In this document: in pieces, positions 1-9,200 of the stretch
Layout: each line of letters begins with the position of its first letter
Numbering within the stretch: the stretch's first letter is position 1
Assembly: GCA_963678575.2 (NCBI GenBank)
Contig: CAXXHV010000001.1
Span: 310,001 to 374,000 of the forward strand
DNA: 64,000 nucleotides
Source of the DNA: Pleomorphochaeta sp963678575
GTDB lineage: Bacteria > Spirochaetota > Spirochaetia > Sphaerochaetales > Sphaerochaetaceae
Direction: 5' to 3'
Made by a program: the position numbers and the translations under genes
The notes under the pieces: generated by a model
Told to the model about the DNA's origin: nothing
What the model saw: the letters and a program-made list of their open reading frames with translations, nothing else
Database searches by the model: none

Positions 1-639
1 TCTGGTGCAAGTCAAATTGAAACATTAAAAAATCTTGCTCTTTATGATAACATTCCTTGGAATAAAGTTCGTGTTCTACAGTTTGATGAATTTATTGGAA
101 TTGAACCAAACTCTCCTAAAAGTAATACATATTTTTTGCAAACTCGATTTTTGAATATATTAGGGGAAACAAAGATTAAATGTTTCCATCCTCTTGGAAC
201 AACAGAGGAGTCTGTTAAAGAGGCTAATGATATTGCTCAAGATTTAGAAATTGATGTTGCTTTTTCATGTATTGGTGAAAATGGTCATTTAGGATATAAT
301 GATCCTCCTGCTAATTTTGAAACAAAAGAAGCTTATATAGCTGTTGATTTAGATTTAAGAAGTAGAAAACAATTAGTTGGTGAAAAGTGGTTTAAGAAAT
401 TAGATGAAGTTCCAACAAGAGCAATTACTTTATCAATTAGAAAGTTGTTAAGTTCAAAAAATATAATTGTTTCGTGTCCAGATCAAAGAAAAGCAAGAGG
501 TGTTGCAACTTGTTTATATGGTCAAATGAGTCCTTTGCAACCTTGTACTGCATTAAGAAGAAAATCGGAATGTGATTTATTCTTGGATAAACCTTCTTCT
601 ATGTTGATTTTAAGCGACAATAGACCTAAATATCATTAG
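1..639 (+). CDS. Glucosamine-6-phosphate deaminase/isomerase family protein, 5' truncated by the window
   Basis: The frame is open from base 1 (it reads SGASQIETLKNLALYDNIPW before the first internal start-like codon at 136), so the real start lies outside the window. The FDEF motif, then IGENGHLGYNDP about 65 residues later, match the NagB/6-phosphogluconolactonase fold and the GxGxDGHxAFNEP active-site loop of glucosamine-6-phosphate deaminase, with E, H and D at the catalytic positions. The C-terminal part (TRAITLSIRKLLSSKNIIV) is also NagB-like. The expected reaction is glucosamine-6-P to fructose-6-P plus ammonia in the cytoplasm. Some family members are uncharacterised isomerases, so the exact substrate is not certain. 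The YitT gene follows after 2 nt, suggesting one transcript. Confidence 0.8.
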   Translation, partial: SGASQIETLKNLALYDNIPWNKVRVLQFDEFIGIEPNSPKSNTYFLQTRFLNILGETKIKCFHPLGTTEESVKEANDIAQDLEIDVAFSCIGENGHLGYNDPPANFETKEAYIAVDLDLRSRKQLVGEKWFKKLDEVPTRAITLSIRKLLSSKNIIVSCPDQRKARGVATCLYGQMSPLQPCTALRRKSECDLFLDKPSSMLILSDNRPKYH

Positions 640-641
640 AA

Positions 642-1568
642 ATGAAAAATAAAATACGAGATTATTTCCAGATTCTTTTAGGAACAATGATTTCTGGATT
701 TGGTATTGCTTGCTTTATTACTCCGGCAAAAATTGCATCTGGTGGCGTTAGTGGAATTGCAACTATTGTTTACTACTTATATGGTGTTGATACTGGGTTA
801 ACAATGATTTTAATTTCATTTCCTCTTTTTTTAATTGGTATGAGGATATTTGGTCCCGTTTATGGTTTAAAAAGTTTTGTAGGAATGACTTTGTTATCTG
901 TTTTTGTGTCCTTGTTTGGACAGCTTACAGATTATCAAGGTTTTTTAGAGTATTCAGACAAAGTAGATGTATTATTATCTGCAATATTTGGTGGTGTTTT
1001 TGTTGGTGGTGGAATTGGTTTTGTTATGAGGGCTGGTTCAAATACTGGAGGAACTGATATTGTTGGACAAATTTTAAATTTATTCACGCCGCTAAATTTA
1101 GGAACTTGCGTATTTCTCTGTGATGCTGTTGTTGTAATTATTGGTGGCTTAGTCTTTGGCTTAGAAAGAGCTTTATTTGCTGTATGTGCTTTATATATTT
1201 CAGGACAAACAATAAATTTTGTAGTAATGAGTTTGGGCAATAAATATGCAAAAACAGCTTATATTGTAAGCGACAACTACGAAAGGATATCTGATAGGAT
1301 AATTAAAGAATTACATCGTGGTGGCACTTTATTGAAGGGTACAGGCATATATACCAAGCAAGGAAGAACCCTACTAATGGCTGTTGTTCAAAATCAAGTT
1401 ATAAATCAATTAACTCAAATAGTCCATGAAGAAGATGAAAAAGCTTTTATGTTTGTTCATGAGACATATCAAGTATTAGGCTATGGCTTTGTGCCATTAT
1501 CAAAAATGCTTGATTCTAATAAAAGTAGACCTATTCCAAGAAGTAAAAATATTACAAAAAAAAACTAG
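642..1568 (+). CDS. YitT family membrane protein (DUF161 plus DUF2179)
   Basis: The 308-residue protein has five to six hydrophobic segments in the first 200 residues (for example FQILLGTMISGFGIACFI and a glycine-rich segment GGVFVGGGIGFVMRAGSNTGGTDI). A soluble C-terminal domain of about 80 residues (YIVSDNYERISDRIIKELHRGGTLLKG onward) is typical of DUF2179. This is the standard YitT architecture; the function of the family is not established. It starts 2 nt after the deaminase stop, so it is probably co-transcribed with it. The stop codon lies inside the left arm of the downstream terminator hairpin. Confidence 0.85.
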   Translation: MKNKIRDYFQILLGTMISGFGIACFITPAKIASGGVSGIATIVYYLYGVDTGLTMILISFPLFLIGMRIFGPVYGLKSFVGMTLLSVFVSLFGQLTDYQGFLEYSDKVDVLLSAIFGGVFVGGGIGFVMRAGSNTGGTDIVGQILNLFTPLNLGTCVFLCDAVVVIIGGLVFGLERALFAVCALYISGQTINFVVMSLGNKYAKTAYIVSDNYERISDRIIKELHRGGTLLKGTGIYTKQGRTLLMAVVQNQVINQLTQIVHEEDEKAFMFVHETYQVLGYGFVPLSKMLDSNKSRPIPRSKNITKKN

Positions 1569-1587
1569 GATTTTTCCTAGTTTTTTT
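1556..1587. terminator. Bidirectional intrinsic terminator between yitT and trpB
   Basis: Arms AACTAGGA (1563-1570) and TCCTAGTT (1575-1582) enclose a TTTT loop. They are followed by T's on the plus strand and preceded by an A9 run (1556-1564), which becomes a U-tract for trpB on the minus strand. The TAG stop of yitT (1566-1568) is part of the stem. Confidence 0.85.
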
Positions 1588-1602
1588 AATGTACTATAAC
1601 TT

Positions 1603-2898
1603 TTATTTTTCAGTTTTTTGCTTTATAGCAGCCATAAATTCTTCGTAGCCACCTTTTAAATCTGCACTTGGTTCATAATCTACTAAAGGATAATTTTCAA
1701 TAACGAAATCGATATCTTTATCACCACGACCTGAAAGATTAACTAGTAAGTTTACATCTTTATCAAGCTCTTTTGCTCTCTTAATAGCATATGCTACTGC
1801 ATGGCTTGATTCAAGAGCAGGAATAATTCCTTCCATTCTTGATAATCCATAAAAAGCTTCTACTGCTTCTCTGTCTGTTGCATAATGATATTCTACTCTA
1901 TTGATATCTTTTAAATAACAATGTTGTGGGCCAACTCCAGGGTAATCGAGTCCACTTGCAATTGAGTATACAGGTAAAGGAGCCCCTTTTTCATCTTGAA
2001 GTAGGTAGCATTTGAATCCGTGAATCATCCCCTTTGATCCTTTTGTAATTGTAGCTGCATGATCTGGTGTATCAATACCTCTTCCTGCTGGTTCAACTCC
2101 ATGAATTCTTACATCTTTATCTTCTAAAAATCCACTAAATATACCTGCAGCATTAGAGCCTCCCCCAACACAAGCAATTATTTCATCAGGAAGCTTGCCT
2201 GTTAATTCTAACATTTGAATTCTAGCTTCTCTTCCAACAACAGATTGGAAATCTCTTACCATCATTGGGAAGGGATGAGGTCCTACAACAGAGCCAATAC
2301 AATATAATTGAGTAATTGGATCTTCAAGATAAGCTTCAAAACAAGCATCTACAGCATCCTTTAAAGTTTTTGTCCCTCTTGTAACTGTAACTACTTTTGC
2401 ACCTAATATTTTCATTCTAGTTACATTAGGAGCTTCTTTTTTTACATCTACTTCACCCATATAAATATCACATTCTAAACCGAGAAGAGCTGCTGCTGTT
2501 GCTAGAGCAACACCATGTTGCCCGGCACCTGTTTCAGCAATAATTTTTTTATAACCCATTCTTTTTGCAAGAAGAGCTTCTCCTACACAGTGATTGATTT
2601 TGTGTGCTCCTGTATGGTTTAAATCTTCTCTTTTTAAATATATTTGAGCTCCACCAACAGCTTCACTCAATCTTTTTGCATGAAAAATTGGAGAGGGTCT
2701 ACCAACATAATGTTTTAAAAGATATTCATATTCTTCTAGAAAGGATGGATCTTGGATTGCGATATTATATTGTTTAGTAACATTATCCATAATTCCTTGT
2801 AATTGAGGAGGAATAAAAGAACCTCCATATTCTCCAAAAAAGCCTTCATTATTTGGTAAATTTTCTGTATTAATACCTTTTGTTATTAAGTTTGTCAT
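1603..2898 (-). CDS. trpB: Tryptophan synthase beta chain (TrpB1 type), orphan
   Basis: The 431-residue protein has all hallmarks of canonical TrpB1: FGEYGGSFIP near the N-terminus, KREDLNHTGAHKIN with the PLP-binding lysine, the glycine-rich phosphate loop GGGSNAAG, and ALESSHA. It condenses indole (or TrpA-derived indole) with serine to make tryptophan. Neither trpA nor any other trp gene is nearby, so here it may salvage indole or work with a distant trpA. Ribosome binding site AGGAG lies 6 nt before the ATG. It ends at the shared bidirectional terminator and has its own upstream promoter region with a 9-bp inverted repeat. Confidence 0.95.
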   Translation of the reverse strand: MTNLITKGINTENLPNNEGFFGEYGGSFIPPQLQGIMDNVTKQYNIAIQDPSFLEEYEYLLKHYVGRPSPIFHAKRLSEAVGGAQIYLKREDLNHTGAHKINHCVGEALLAKRMGYKKIIAETGAGQHGVALATAAALLGLECDIYMGEVDVKKEAPNVTRMKILGAKVVTVTRGTKTLKDAVDACFEAYLEDPITQLYCIGSVVGPHPFPMMVRDFQSVVGREARIQMLELTGKLPDEIIACVGGGSNAAGIFSGFLEDKDVRIHGVEPAGRGIDTPDHAATITKGSKGMIHGFKCYLLQDEKGAPLPVYSIASGLDYPGVGPQHCYLKDINRVEYHYATDREAVEAFYGLSRMEGIIPALESSHAVAYAIKRAKELDKDVNLLVNLSGRGDKDIDFVIENYPLVDYEPSADLKGGYEEFMAAIKQKTEK

Positions 2899-2910
2899 TT
2901 TTATCTCCTA

Positions 2911-2975
2911 TGTTTCTGTAAGAAGAAACCTTTTGTGTTGAATGTATGTTACTATAAACAGAAACACAATGTCAA
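2911..2975 (-). promoter_or_regulatory. trpB promoter region with a 9-bp inverted repeat (possible operator)
   Basis: On the minus strand TTGACA (2970-2975) is a perfect -35. The best -10 is TAACAT 18 nt downstream, which is weak. TGTTTCTGT (2911-2919) and ACAGAAACA (2958-2966) are perfect 9-bp inverted copies: one between -35 and -10, the other just before the trpB ribosome binding site. The promoter-proximal copy should not be transcribed, so a protein operator is more likely than an RNA hairpin. The assignment is inferred. Confidence 0.5.
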
Positions 2976-2978
2976 GCT

Positions 2979-3389
2979 TTATTTTATTTTTATAATAGAT
3001 TTTGCATAATTAATTTGATCTTGCAATAAATCTACTAGAGGAGAAGGTAGTTTATCGATATTAAACCAATCAGATTCCAAAGTTTCTTCGATAAATTTAT
3101 TTTCTACATAATAAGGAACTTGAGAAAGATAGGTGTTCCAAATAAATTTATTATCTCTAATTTCTTCAATTAAGATAAGATTGTTTTTTATTATAATTCC
3201 TGTTTCTTCTAGACATTCTCTAATGGCTGTTTTTTTAAAATCATTTTCATCAATATCTTCCATTTTACCACCTGGAATACCCCAAAAACCTATATTTGGA
3301 AAATATTTTCTTTTTCCTAATAAGATTTCAATATTATCATTTTTTATTCTATATATTAATATAGCTGCACCTTTACAATTTTTTTTCAT
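2979..3389 (-). CDS. Nudix hydrolase
   Basis: The 136-residue protein has a Nudix box beginning GGKMEDIDENDF and ending RECLEETGI, the metal-binding helix that hydrolyses nucleoside diphosphate-X compounds. The gap between the first glutamate and the REXXEEXG part is one residue longer than the strict consensus, giving a slightly irregular box. Substrate cannot be read from the sequence. Ribosome binding site AGGA lies close before the ATG. It lies upstream of trpB on the same strand, but trpB has its own promoter. Confidence 0.85.
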   Translation of the reverse strand: MKKNCKGAAILIYRIKNDNIEILLGKRKYFPNIGFWGIPGGKMEDIDENDFKKTAIRECLEETGIIIKNNLILIEEIRDNKFIWNTYLSQVPYYVENKFIEETLESDWFNIDKLPSPLVDLLQDQINYAKSIIKIK

Positions 3390-3465
3390 TTTTTCCTCAT
3401 TATATTTATATAAAAAATTATATAATCCTCTTTCCTTTTTGACTTGTTCAACTTATTATAGTGAT

Positions 3466-4113
3466 ATGGAATTTGAATTATCTAAAATATTACCTTTTTA
3501 TAATAAATTAAGAACTAGTGATAAACTAGCCCTAGATAGAGTCATGAGAAGAAAAATTGATAAAGGCTCTTTACTTCCAAGATGCTCAGGTGTCCTTTGT
3601 GTTTTATCAGGGAGACTTAGAGTATATATTGTTAATGAAAGTGGTAAAGAGATAACCCTTTATAGGCTTTTTGCTGGTGAAGTTTGTGTGTTATCTGGAA
3701 GTTGTGGAATTCGAAATATTAGTTTTGAAGTACATGTAAGAGCTGAAGTTGATACTACTTTAATGACTGTTAGTAGCAAGATTTATCATAGTTTAGAGGA
3801 TAGATATCCTGAAGTAACGACTTTTACAAACTCAGTTATGGCAGCAAGACTATCTGATGTTATGTGGACACTTGAACAGGTTGCTTTTAGTAGTATGGAT
3901 AGAAGAGTAGCTTCTTATTTAATAGAACAAAGGGCAATTACACAATGTGATGATCTTTCAATTACACATGATGAAATTGCCCGTGATTTGGGTACTGCTA
4001 GAGAAGTAGTCTCTAGAATGTTAAAGTATTTTCAAAATGAGGGTTGGATAATTCAAGGCAGAGGGAAGGTATCAATAAAAGATTACTCTGCCTTGTATGA
4101 TATCTCTGCTTAG
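3466..4113 (+). CDS. Crp/Fnr family transcriptional regulator, cysteine-containing
   Basis: The 215-residue protein has a cyclic-nucleotide-binding-like beta roll (about residues 10-125) and a C-terminal winged helix (THDEIARDLGTAREVVSRMLK, recognition helix around TAREVVSRML). Four cysteines fall in the beta roll (PRCSGVLCVLSG and EVCVLSGSCG); no cAMP-binding RE...R signature is evident. The frame stays open to 3133, but that stretch is antisense to the Nudix gene. ATG 3466 gives normal family length. No Shine-Dalgarno sequence precedes it, and a TATTAT/TATAGT stretch sits directly upstream, so a very short or absent leader is possible. It is convergent with thioredoxin (1 nt between stops). 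A thiol- or redox-sensing role is inference. Confidence 0.85.
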   Translation: MEFELSKILPFYNKLRTSDKLALDRVMRRKIDKGSLLPRCSGVLCVLSGRLRVYIVNESGKEITLYRLFAGEVCVLSGSCGIRNISFEVHVRAEVDTTLMTVSSKIYHSLEDRYPEVTTFTNSVMAARLSDVMWTLEQVAFSSMDRRVASYLIEQRAITQCDDLSITHDEIARDLGTAREVVSRMLKYFQNEGWIIQGRGKVSIKDYSALYDISA

Positions 4114-4114
4114 T

Positions 4115-4429
4115 CTATAAACCAAGCATTCTTCTTAGGCCAGGTTCTTGGTTTACACCAGCTACTTGGCTTTTAATTTTACCATTTTCAAAAACAATTA
4201 GAGTAGGAATACTCATAACTCCAAATTGTTGTGCTAAAGCTGGTTGTTCATCTACATTAATTTTGCAAATTTTAGCTTCTTTTTCACTAACTGTATTTTG
4301 GAAGTTTTCTAAAATAGAACCTTGCATTCTACAAGGGCCACACCATGCTGCCCAAAAGTCTACCAATACAGGTACATCAGATTTTAGTACTTCTTTTTCA
4401 AAATTTTCACTAGTAATATGTGTAATCAT
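4115..4429 (-). CDS. trxA: Thioredoxin
   Basis: The 104-residue protein has the active site WAAWCGPCR and the cis-proline region MSIPTLIVF, so it is a normal cytoplasmic thioredoxin providing disulfide reduction. A longer frame reaches a TTG at 4495. ATG 4429 is preferred because AGGAG sits 7 nt upstream and the resulting length is that of the family. It converges with the Crp/Fnr-type regulator, and a 9-bp inverted repeat (TAAACCAAG 4118-4126, CTTGGTTTA 4147-4155) inside its 3' end may help end transcription, though it lacks a U-tract. Confidence 0.95.
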   Translation of the reverse strand: MITHITSENFEKEVLKSDVPVLVDFWAAWCGPCRMQGSILENFQNTVSEKEAKICKINVDEQPALAQQFGVMSIPTLIVFENGKIKSQVAGVNQEPGLRRMLGL

Positions 4430-4566
4430 TTTTTTTCTCCTATTTAATTTGTTGCGAATATTATTTATTTCTCGTTTATGTAAATAATATATCAATATTA
4501 TAAATTTTTGTAGGTGATAAAGTCACCTATAAATAAAAAAGTAAAATAAATATGAATTTATAGGCT

Positions 4567-4595
4567 TTTACAAAAACTTATTTATATTATACATT
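4567..4595 (+). promoter_or_regulatory. Leaderless-type promoter of the YjjG gene
   Basis: TTTACA (4567-4572), 17-nt spacer, TACATT (4590-4595), then 6 nt to the ATG at 4602. No Shine-Dalgarno sequence. The -10 box is only a partial match. Confidence 0.5.
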
Positions 4596-4601
4596 AATTT
4601 T

Positions 4602-5285
4602 ATGAAATATAAACATTTATTATTTGACGCAGATAATACTTTATTAGATTTTACTCGAGGTGAAATAGAAACTTTTAAGAAATTAGGAAAAATATATGAT
4701 TTTGAAGTTTCGGATTTTATAATGAGTGAATACCATCGTATAAATAAAGCCTGCTGGAAAGCCTATGAAGAAGGTACTTTATCCCAAGATAAATTACGAG
4801 TATTGAGATTTGAGAATTTTATAAAATATTTTGATTTAAAAATTGATCCAATTGATATGGAAGAAAATTTCACAAGAATTTTATCATCTCAACCCCATTT
4901 AATCAAAAATTCTCATCAAGTATTATCGTTGTTAAAAGACAAGGGTTATAACCTTCAATTGATAACTAATGGATTAGTTGAAGCTCAATATGGAAGATTG
5001 AAAGCAACTAAATTAGAGCCATATTTCTCAAAAATTTTCATAAGTGGAGAAATGGGGTGTCAGAAACCAGATGTTGAGTATTTTACAAAGGTTTTAAATT
5101 CAATTAAAGCTAAAGAATCTGAATGCTTAGTAATTGGTGATAGATTAGAAAGTGATATTTTAGGCGCAATGAATTCAAATATTGATTCAGTTTGGTTAAA
5201 TCTTAAAAATGATAATTTACCAGCTATATATAAACCTACTTATGTTATAACTAAATTAAATACTCTAATTGATTTATTAGTTTAG
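4602..5285 (+). CDS. HAD hydrolase, YjjG/YfnB family (nucleotidase-like)
   Basis: The 227-residue protein has HAD motif I LLFDADNTLLDF (the DADNTLLDF variant typical of YjjG), motif II around QLITNGL, and motif III/IV SGEMGCQKPDVEYF with GDRLESDI. YjjG in E. coli is a house-cleaning nucleotidase acting on non-canonical pyrimidine nucleotides; the same role is inferred here. Start ATG 4602 has no ribosome binding site and appears leaderless. Its 3' end overlaps the convergent AlkD-like gene by 4 bp. Confidence 0.8.
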   Translation: MKYKHLLFDADNTLLDFTRGEIETFKKLGKIYDFEVSDFIMSEYHRINKACWKAYEEGTLSQDKLRVLRFENFIKYFDLKIDPIDMEENFTRILSSQPHLIKNSHQVLSLLKDKGYNLQLITNGLVEAQYGRLKATKLEPYFSKIFISGEMGCQKPDVEYFTKVLNSIKAKESECLVIGDRLESDILGAMNSNIDSVWLNLKNDNLPAIYKPTYVITKLNTLIDLLV

Positions 5286-6001
5286 GAAGATTTTAATTCG
5301 GATCTGAGTTCCCTTAGTTTTATTTTATCATCTTCTGAGATTCTTCTACTTTCAATTGCTTTTTGAATAGCAATTTGATTAATATTTTTATCTATCATTT
5401 TTAAAAATATATATGGATAGGTTTTATCTCTTTGTTTTGCTAAGGCTGTAGCAAAGGCCCAGCCAAGTGCCATTTTAACATAATATTGATTACTTTTGAT
5501 TGAAGATAAAACTTTTAATGTATTATCAATATTTAAGTCATCAATAAAATAGTTCATTAAGCATATTATTGAGAATCTTGTATCCCAATAATTTGTAGAG
5601 TTAATTTTATTTAATATATATTTATGAAATTCAAATTTTATATTTTCTGAAGGTTTAATTGCTGCAGCAAAGAGATCATTTGTTGCCCAGCTATTATTAA
5701 ACTTTAATAGTATAGTTAGATATTCAAAATATAAATCTTTTTCAAGAGTTTTTGAAATATTAGTAAAAACAAAATATGTTATAATAACTTCCTCATAATA
5801 TAAGGAATCACTGTAATTTATAAAGTCTTTTATGTGTTGCAATCCTTCACTTTTTGCAATATCTTTAGCTACTTTTTTTTGTATTGGTGTAGGGATTCCA
5901 AGTATAATATATTCTTCATTTATTTTAAGTCGATTTGAGAATTCTGATAGAGAAGCTTTGGATAATTTAGTAAGCATGTTTTTAAAAGCAGTTTGTTTCA
6001 T
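5282..6001 (-). CDS. DNA alkylation repair protein, AlkD-like
   Basis: The 239-residue, all-helical protein has HEAT-like repeats and matches the AlkD family pattern: the N-terminal ILGIPTPIQKKVAKDI, the middle NSWATNDLFAAAI, the TRFSIICLMNYFID segment and the C-terminal YYVKMALGWAFATALAKQ. Members are DNA glycosylases removing N3/N7-alkylated purines, or catalytically diverged relatives. Ribosome binding site GAGGA lies 5 nt before ATG 6001. No operon partners; it overlaps the convergent YjjG gene by 4 bp. Confidence 0.85.
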   Translation of the reverse strand: MKQTAFKNMLTKLSKASLSEFSNRLKINEEYIILGIPTPIQKKVAKDIAKSEGLQHIKDFINYSDSLYYEEVIITYFVFTNISKTLEKDLYFEYLTILLKFNNSWATNDLFAAAIKPSENIKFEFHKYILNKINSTNYWDTRFSIICLMNYFIDDLNIDNTLKVLSSIKSNQYYVKMALGWAFATALAKQRDKTYPYIFLKMIDKNINQIAIQKAIESRRISEDDKIKLRELRSELKSS

Positions 6002-6117
6002 TTTTTCCTCTTATTTGTATTATAGCAAGGAATTAAAATATAATAAATAACATATTATTATATTCTAATTTATATTTAAAATTAATTTGTTTACTAAAAA
6101 ATAAAACTTATATTAAT

Positions 6118-6146
6118 TTGCATAATAGAATATAAAAGAGTATAAT
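6118..6146 (+). promoter_or_regulatory. Promoter of the hybrid histidine kinase gene
   Basis: TTGCAT (6118-6123), 17-nt spacer, perfect TATAAT (6141-6146), leaving a leader of about 50 nt before ATG 6203. Confidence 0.65.
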
Positions 6147-6202
6147 GACCAAACAATTGATATTTTTTTTCATAAAATTATTAGGTAATGGGGAATCTAA
6201 AA

Positions 6203-9200
6203 ATGAACAAACAAAATGATATTGATAAGATGAAATCAATATGCATTGAATTTTTAAGCACGTGCTTTATTTTAAAAGATGTTTGTTTTTGTGATAAATA
6301 TTTATTTACCCATGCAAAATTGATTAATGAAGAAACAAATATAGCATATAATAATAAAAATTTGATTATTGATTATCTATTAAATGATAAGAAATATAAT
6401 GGTTATAAAATTGCTAATGTAAAAACTTTTAAAACTGATCAGGATACAGGGGTTGTCTCTTTGCTTTTGTATTTAAAGGAAAATTATGAGATTCCTGTTA
6501 ATTTTACTTGCAAACTTAATAATAATAAGTATCTTATTGAAACGATTTATGTTTCTAGAAAAAGAGTAAGAGAAATAATTAATCAAGAAGAGCTTTATAA
6601 TCAGAATTTAGTTGAATTTTTAGAAATAAATGACAGAATAGAAATTGAAAGAGAGAACTTAATCAATTCTATAGCTGGAGGTTATTGTAGTTTTAAAATA
6701 ATTAATTCATCTATTAAGCCATATAGTTTTTCATATAAACTGCCAAGTTTTTTTGGTTATTCAAGAGAAGAATTTTCTAAGATTTTTTATAAAAAAATTA
6801 TTAACAATATCCCATTAAGTAAAAGAAAAGTAGCAATTGAAGAAATAGATAAAGCTATCTCCTCAAATAAGCCTTATTCTACCACTATGGAAATTATTAA
6901 TAAAAAAGGAGAAATTAATGCAGTTTATTTAACCTTTAAAAAAGTGCTTGATTTTGAAGGTAATCCTTATTTAAATGTATTAATATTAGGTAATAATTCT
7001 GAGGTTAAATTACATAAAGATATTTTAAATTATATGAGTGTTGGTATCGTTGTTACTCAAATAAAGACAAATAAAGTTATCTTTATTAATAATGCCGCAA
7101 AGCAAATAATTAAAGCCTGTTTATTTCAACCTGATTCTAGTTTTGATGTTTTTTCAACAGCAAAAGCAAATAAAGTTCTTTCAAAAGAAGATCTATTTCA
7201 TATTTCTGACGATAACGTATATGAAAAAAAATGTCATTCAGGTATTTTTTTAGAGATAAAAGAGAAAAGGATTGAATGGCTTGGTGATGAGGTTAATATA
7301 AAAATTATTACAGATATTAGCTCCAAAAAGAAAATAATTAAAACTATTTCTGAAAATACAAAAAAATTAGATTTATCTATTAAAAGCTTAAATGCAATGT
7401 GTTGGACTTATTTAGTCGAATCTGACTCATTACTAATAGATAATAATTTTAAAGAAAAGTTTGGCTTTGATACAAACTATGTAGTAAAATTTAAACAAGT
7501 AGCCAACAAATTATCTTTGATTCATCCTTTAGATATTATTTCTTTCTATCAGGAAATAGAAAAAAGTGCTAATGGTGAACCCATGAATACTTTTTGTGCA
7601 AGATTGAGATTTGAAAAGAATGGTGAATACAGATGGTGCAAATTAAATAATAATATAATTAGTGAAAAGGATGAATCTCTAAAAATATTAATAACAATAC
7701 AAGATATTTCAGAAGATATGATATCAATGAAAAAATATATTAATCTTTCTGAACAATTAGAATATGAAGCATCTGATAATCTAGCATCTTATATTACAAA
7801 TTTAACTCAAAACAAGTTAGAAAAAATTATATCGTCAAGAGGCTTTAATTATAAAGTTTTTAAAACAGCTGATCAAATTTATGAATTTTCAAATTCTTGT
7901 GTAATTGGTGAATTAAATAAAGAAAAGCATGAAAAATATCATAATGTTGAATATCTTTTAAATTTATATAAAACTGGAGGTACCAGTACTAGTTATATAG
8001 TTAGTTATGAATTTAATAATAAAATATTATGGGTAAAAAAAACTGTTTCGCTTTTAAAAAATCCTATTAATGGAAATATTATGGCTTTCCATAAAATTAA
8101 AGATGCTACAGAAGAAATACATACAGATCAAATATTAGATTATATTGTAAAGAAACATTTTGATTTTCTTGTAAGAATTAGTTTGAAAAATGATACGTGT
8201 AATATGATAATTAGTCCAAAATTTGCTCCAATAAAAGGGAAATTAAGATATAACTATTCCATTAAAGATTTTATAAATTTTATTTATAATAGAGGTGATT
8301 TAAACGTTCCTAATGAAGAAGATTATATTGCATTACTTAAAAACTCATTAAAAAAAACTGATTATTTTGAAGATTATATAGAATATAATGAAAACAATCA
8401 TAGTGTTAGAAAAAAAATTAATTTATATAAATTGAATGATTTAGATGATTCAATTATTGTTGCTTGTTCAGATATAACGGCTTTGACATTAGCAGATAAG
8501 AAGAAAAATGATATATTAACACAAGCCCTGGATCTTGCTAATCAGGCAAATAAAGCAAAAACGACCTTTTTATCTGCAATGAGTCATGATATAAGAACTC
8601 CTATAAATGCTATTATAGGAATGACAAATATTGCTTTGTCCGATTTAAGTAATAATATGCAAATTTCACAAAGCTTTAAAGTTATTAAAGATTCCTCCAT
8701 TCATTTATTATCATTAATTAATGAAATACTGGAGATGAGTGCAATAGAAAGTGGAAAACATGTTGTAAAAAATGAAGTTTTTAATATTTTAAATGTAATT
8801 CAAAAAGTTATTGATAGACTTTTTCCAAGTGCAAAAAAGAAAAATATTAATTTAATATTTGAATCTCAAATAGATAATCCAAATTGTCTTGGAGACCTTC
8901 TAGCGCTAACTAGAATAATTGAAAATATAAGTAATAATGCAATTAAATTTACTCCAAATAATGGAACTGTAACTATCAATGTAAGCGATTCTCATTTAGA
9001 TGTTTTTGATAATAATTTACTTACCATAAGAATTACAGATTCTGGCGTAGGTATTGCAAAAGAGAATTTATTCAAAATTTTTGAATCTTTTTATAGAACA
9101 GGTAATGCAGCAAAAGGTGATATCGAAGGTACTGGTCTAGGATTATCAATAACAAAAGGGTTAGTTGATTCAATAGGTGGTTCAATTAATGTTGAGAGTG

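Noticed and set aside
3133..3465. N-terminal extension of the Crp/Fnr regulator frame
   Set aside because: It is antisense to the Nudix gene, not family-like, and ATG 3466 gives the normal length.
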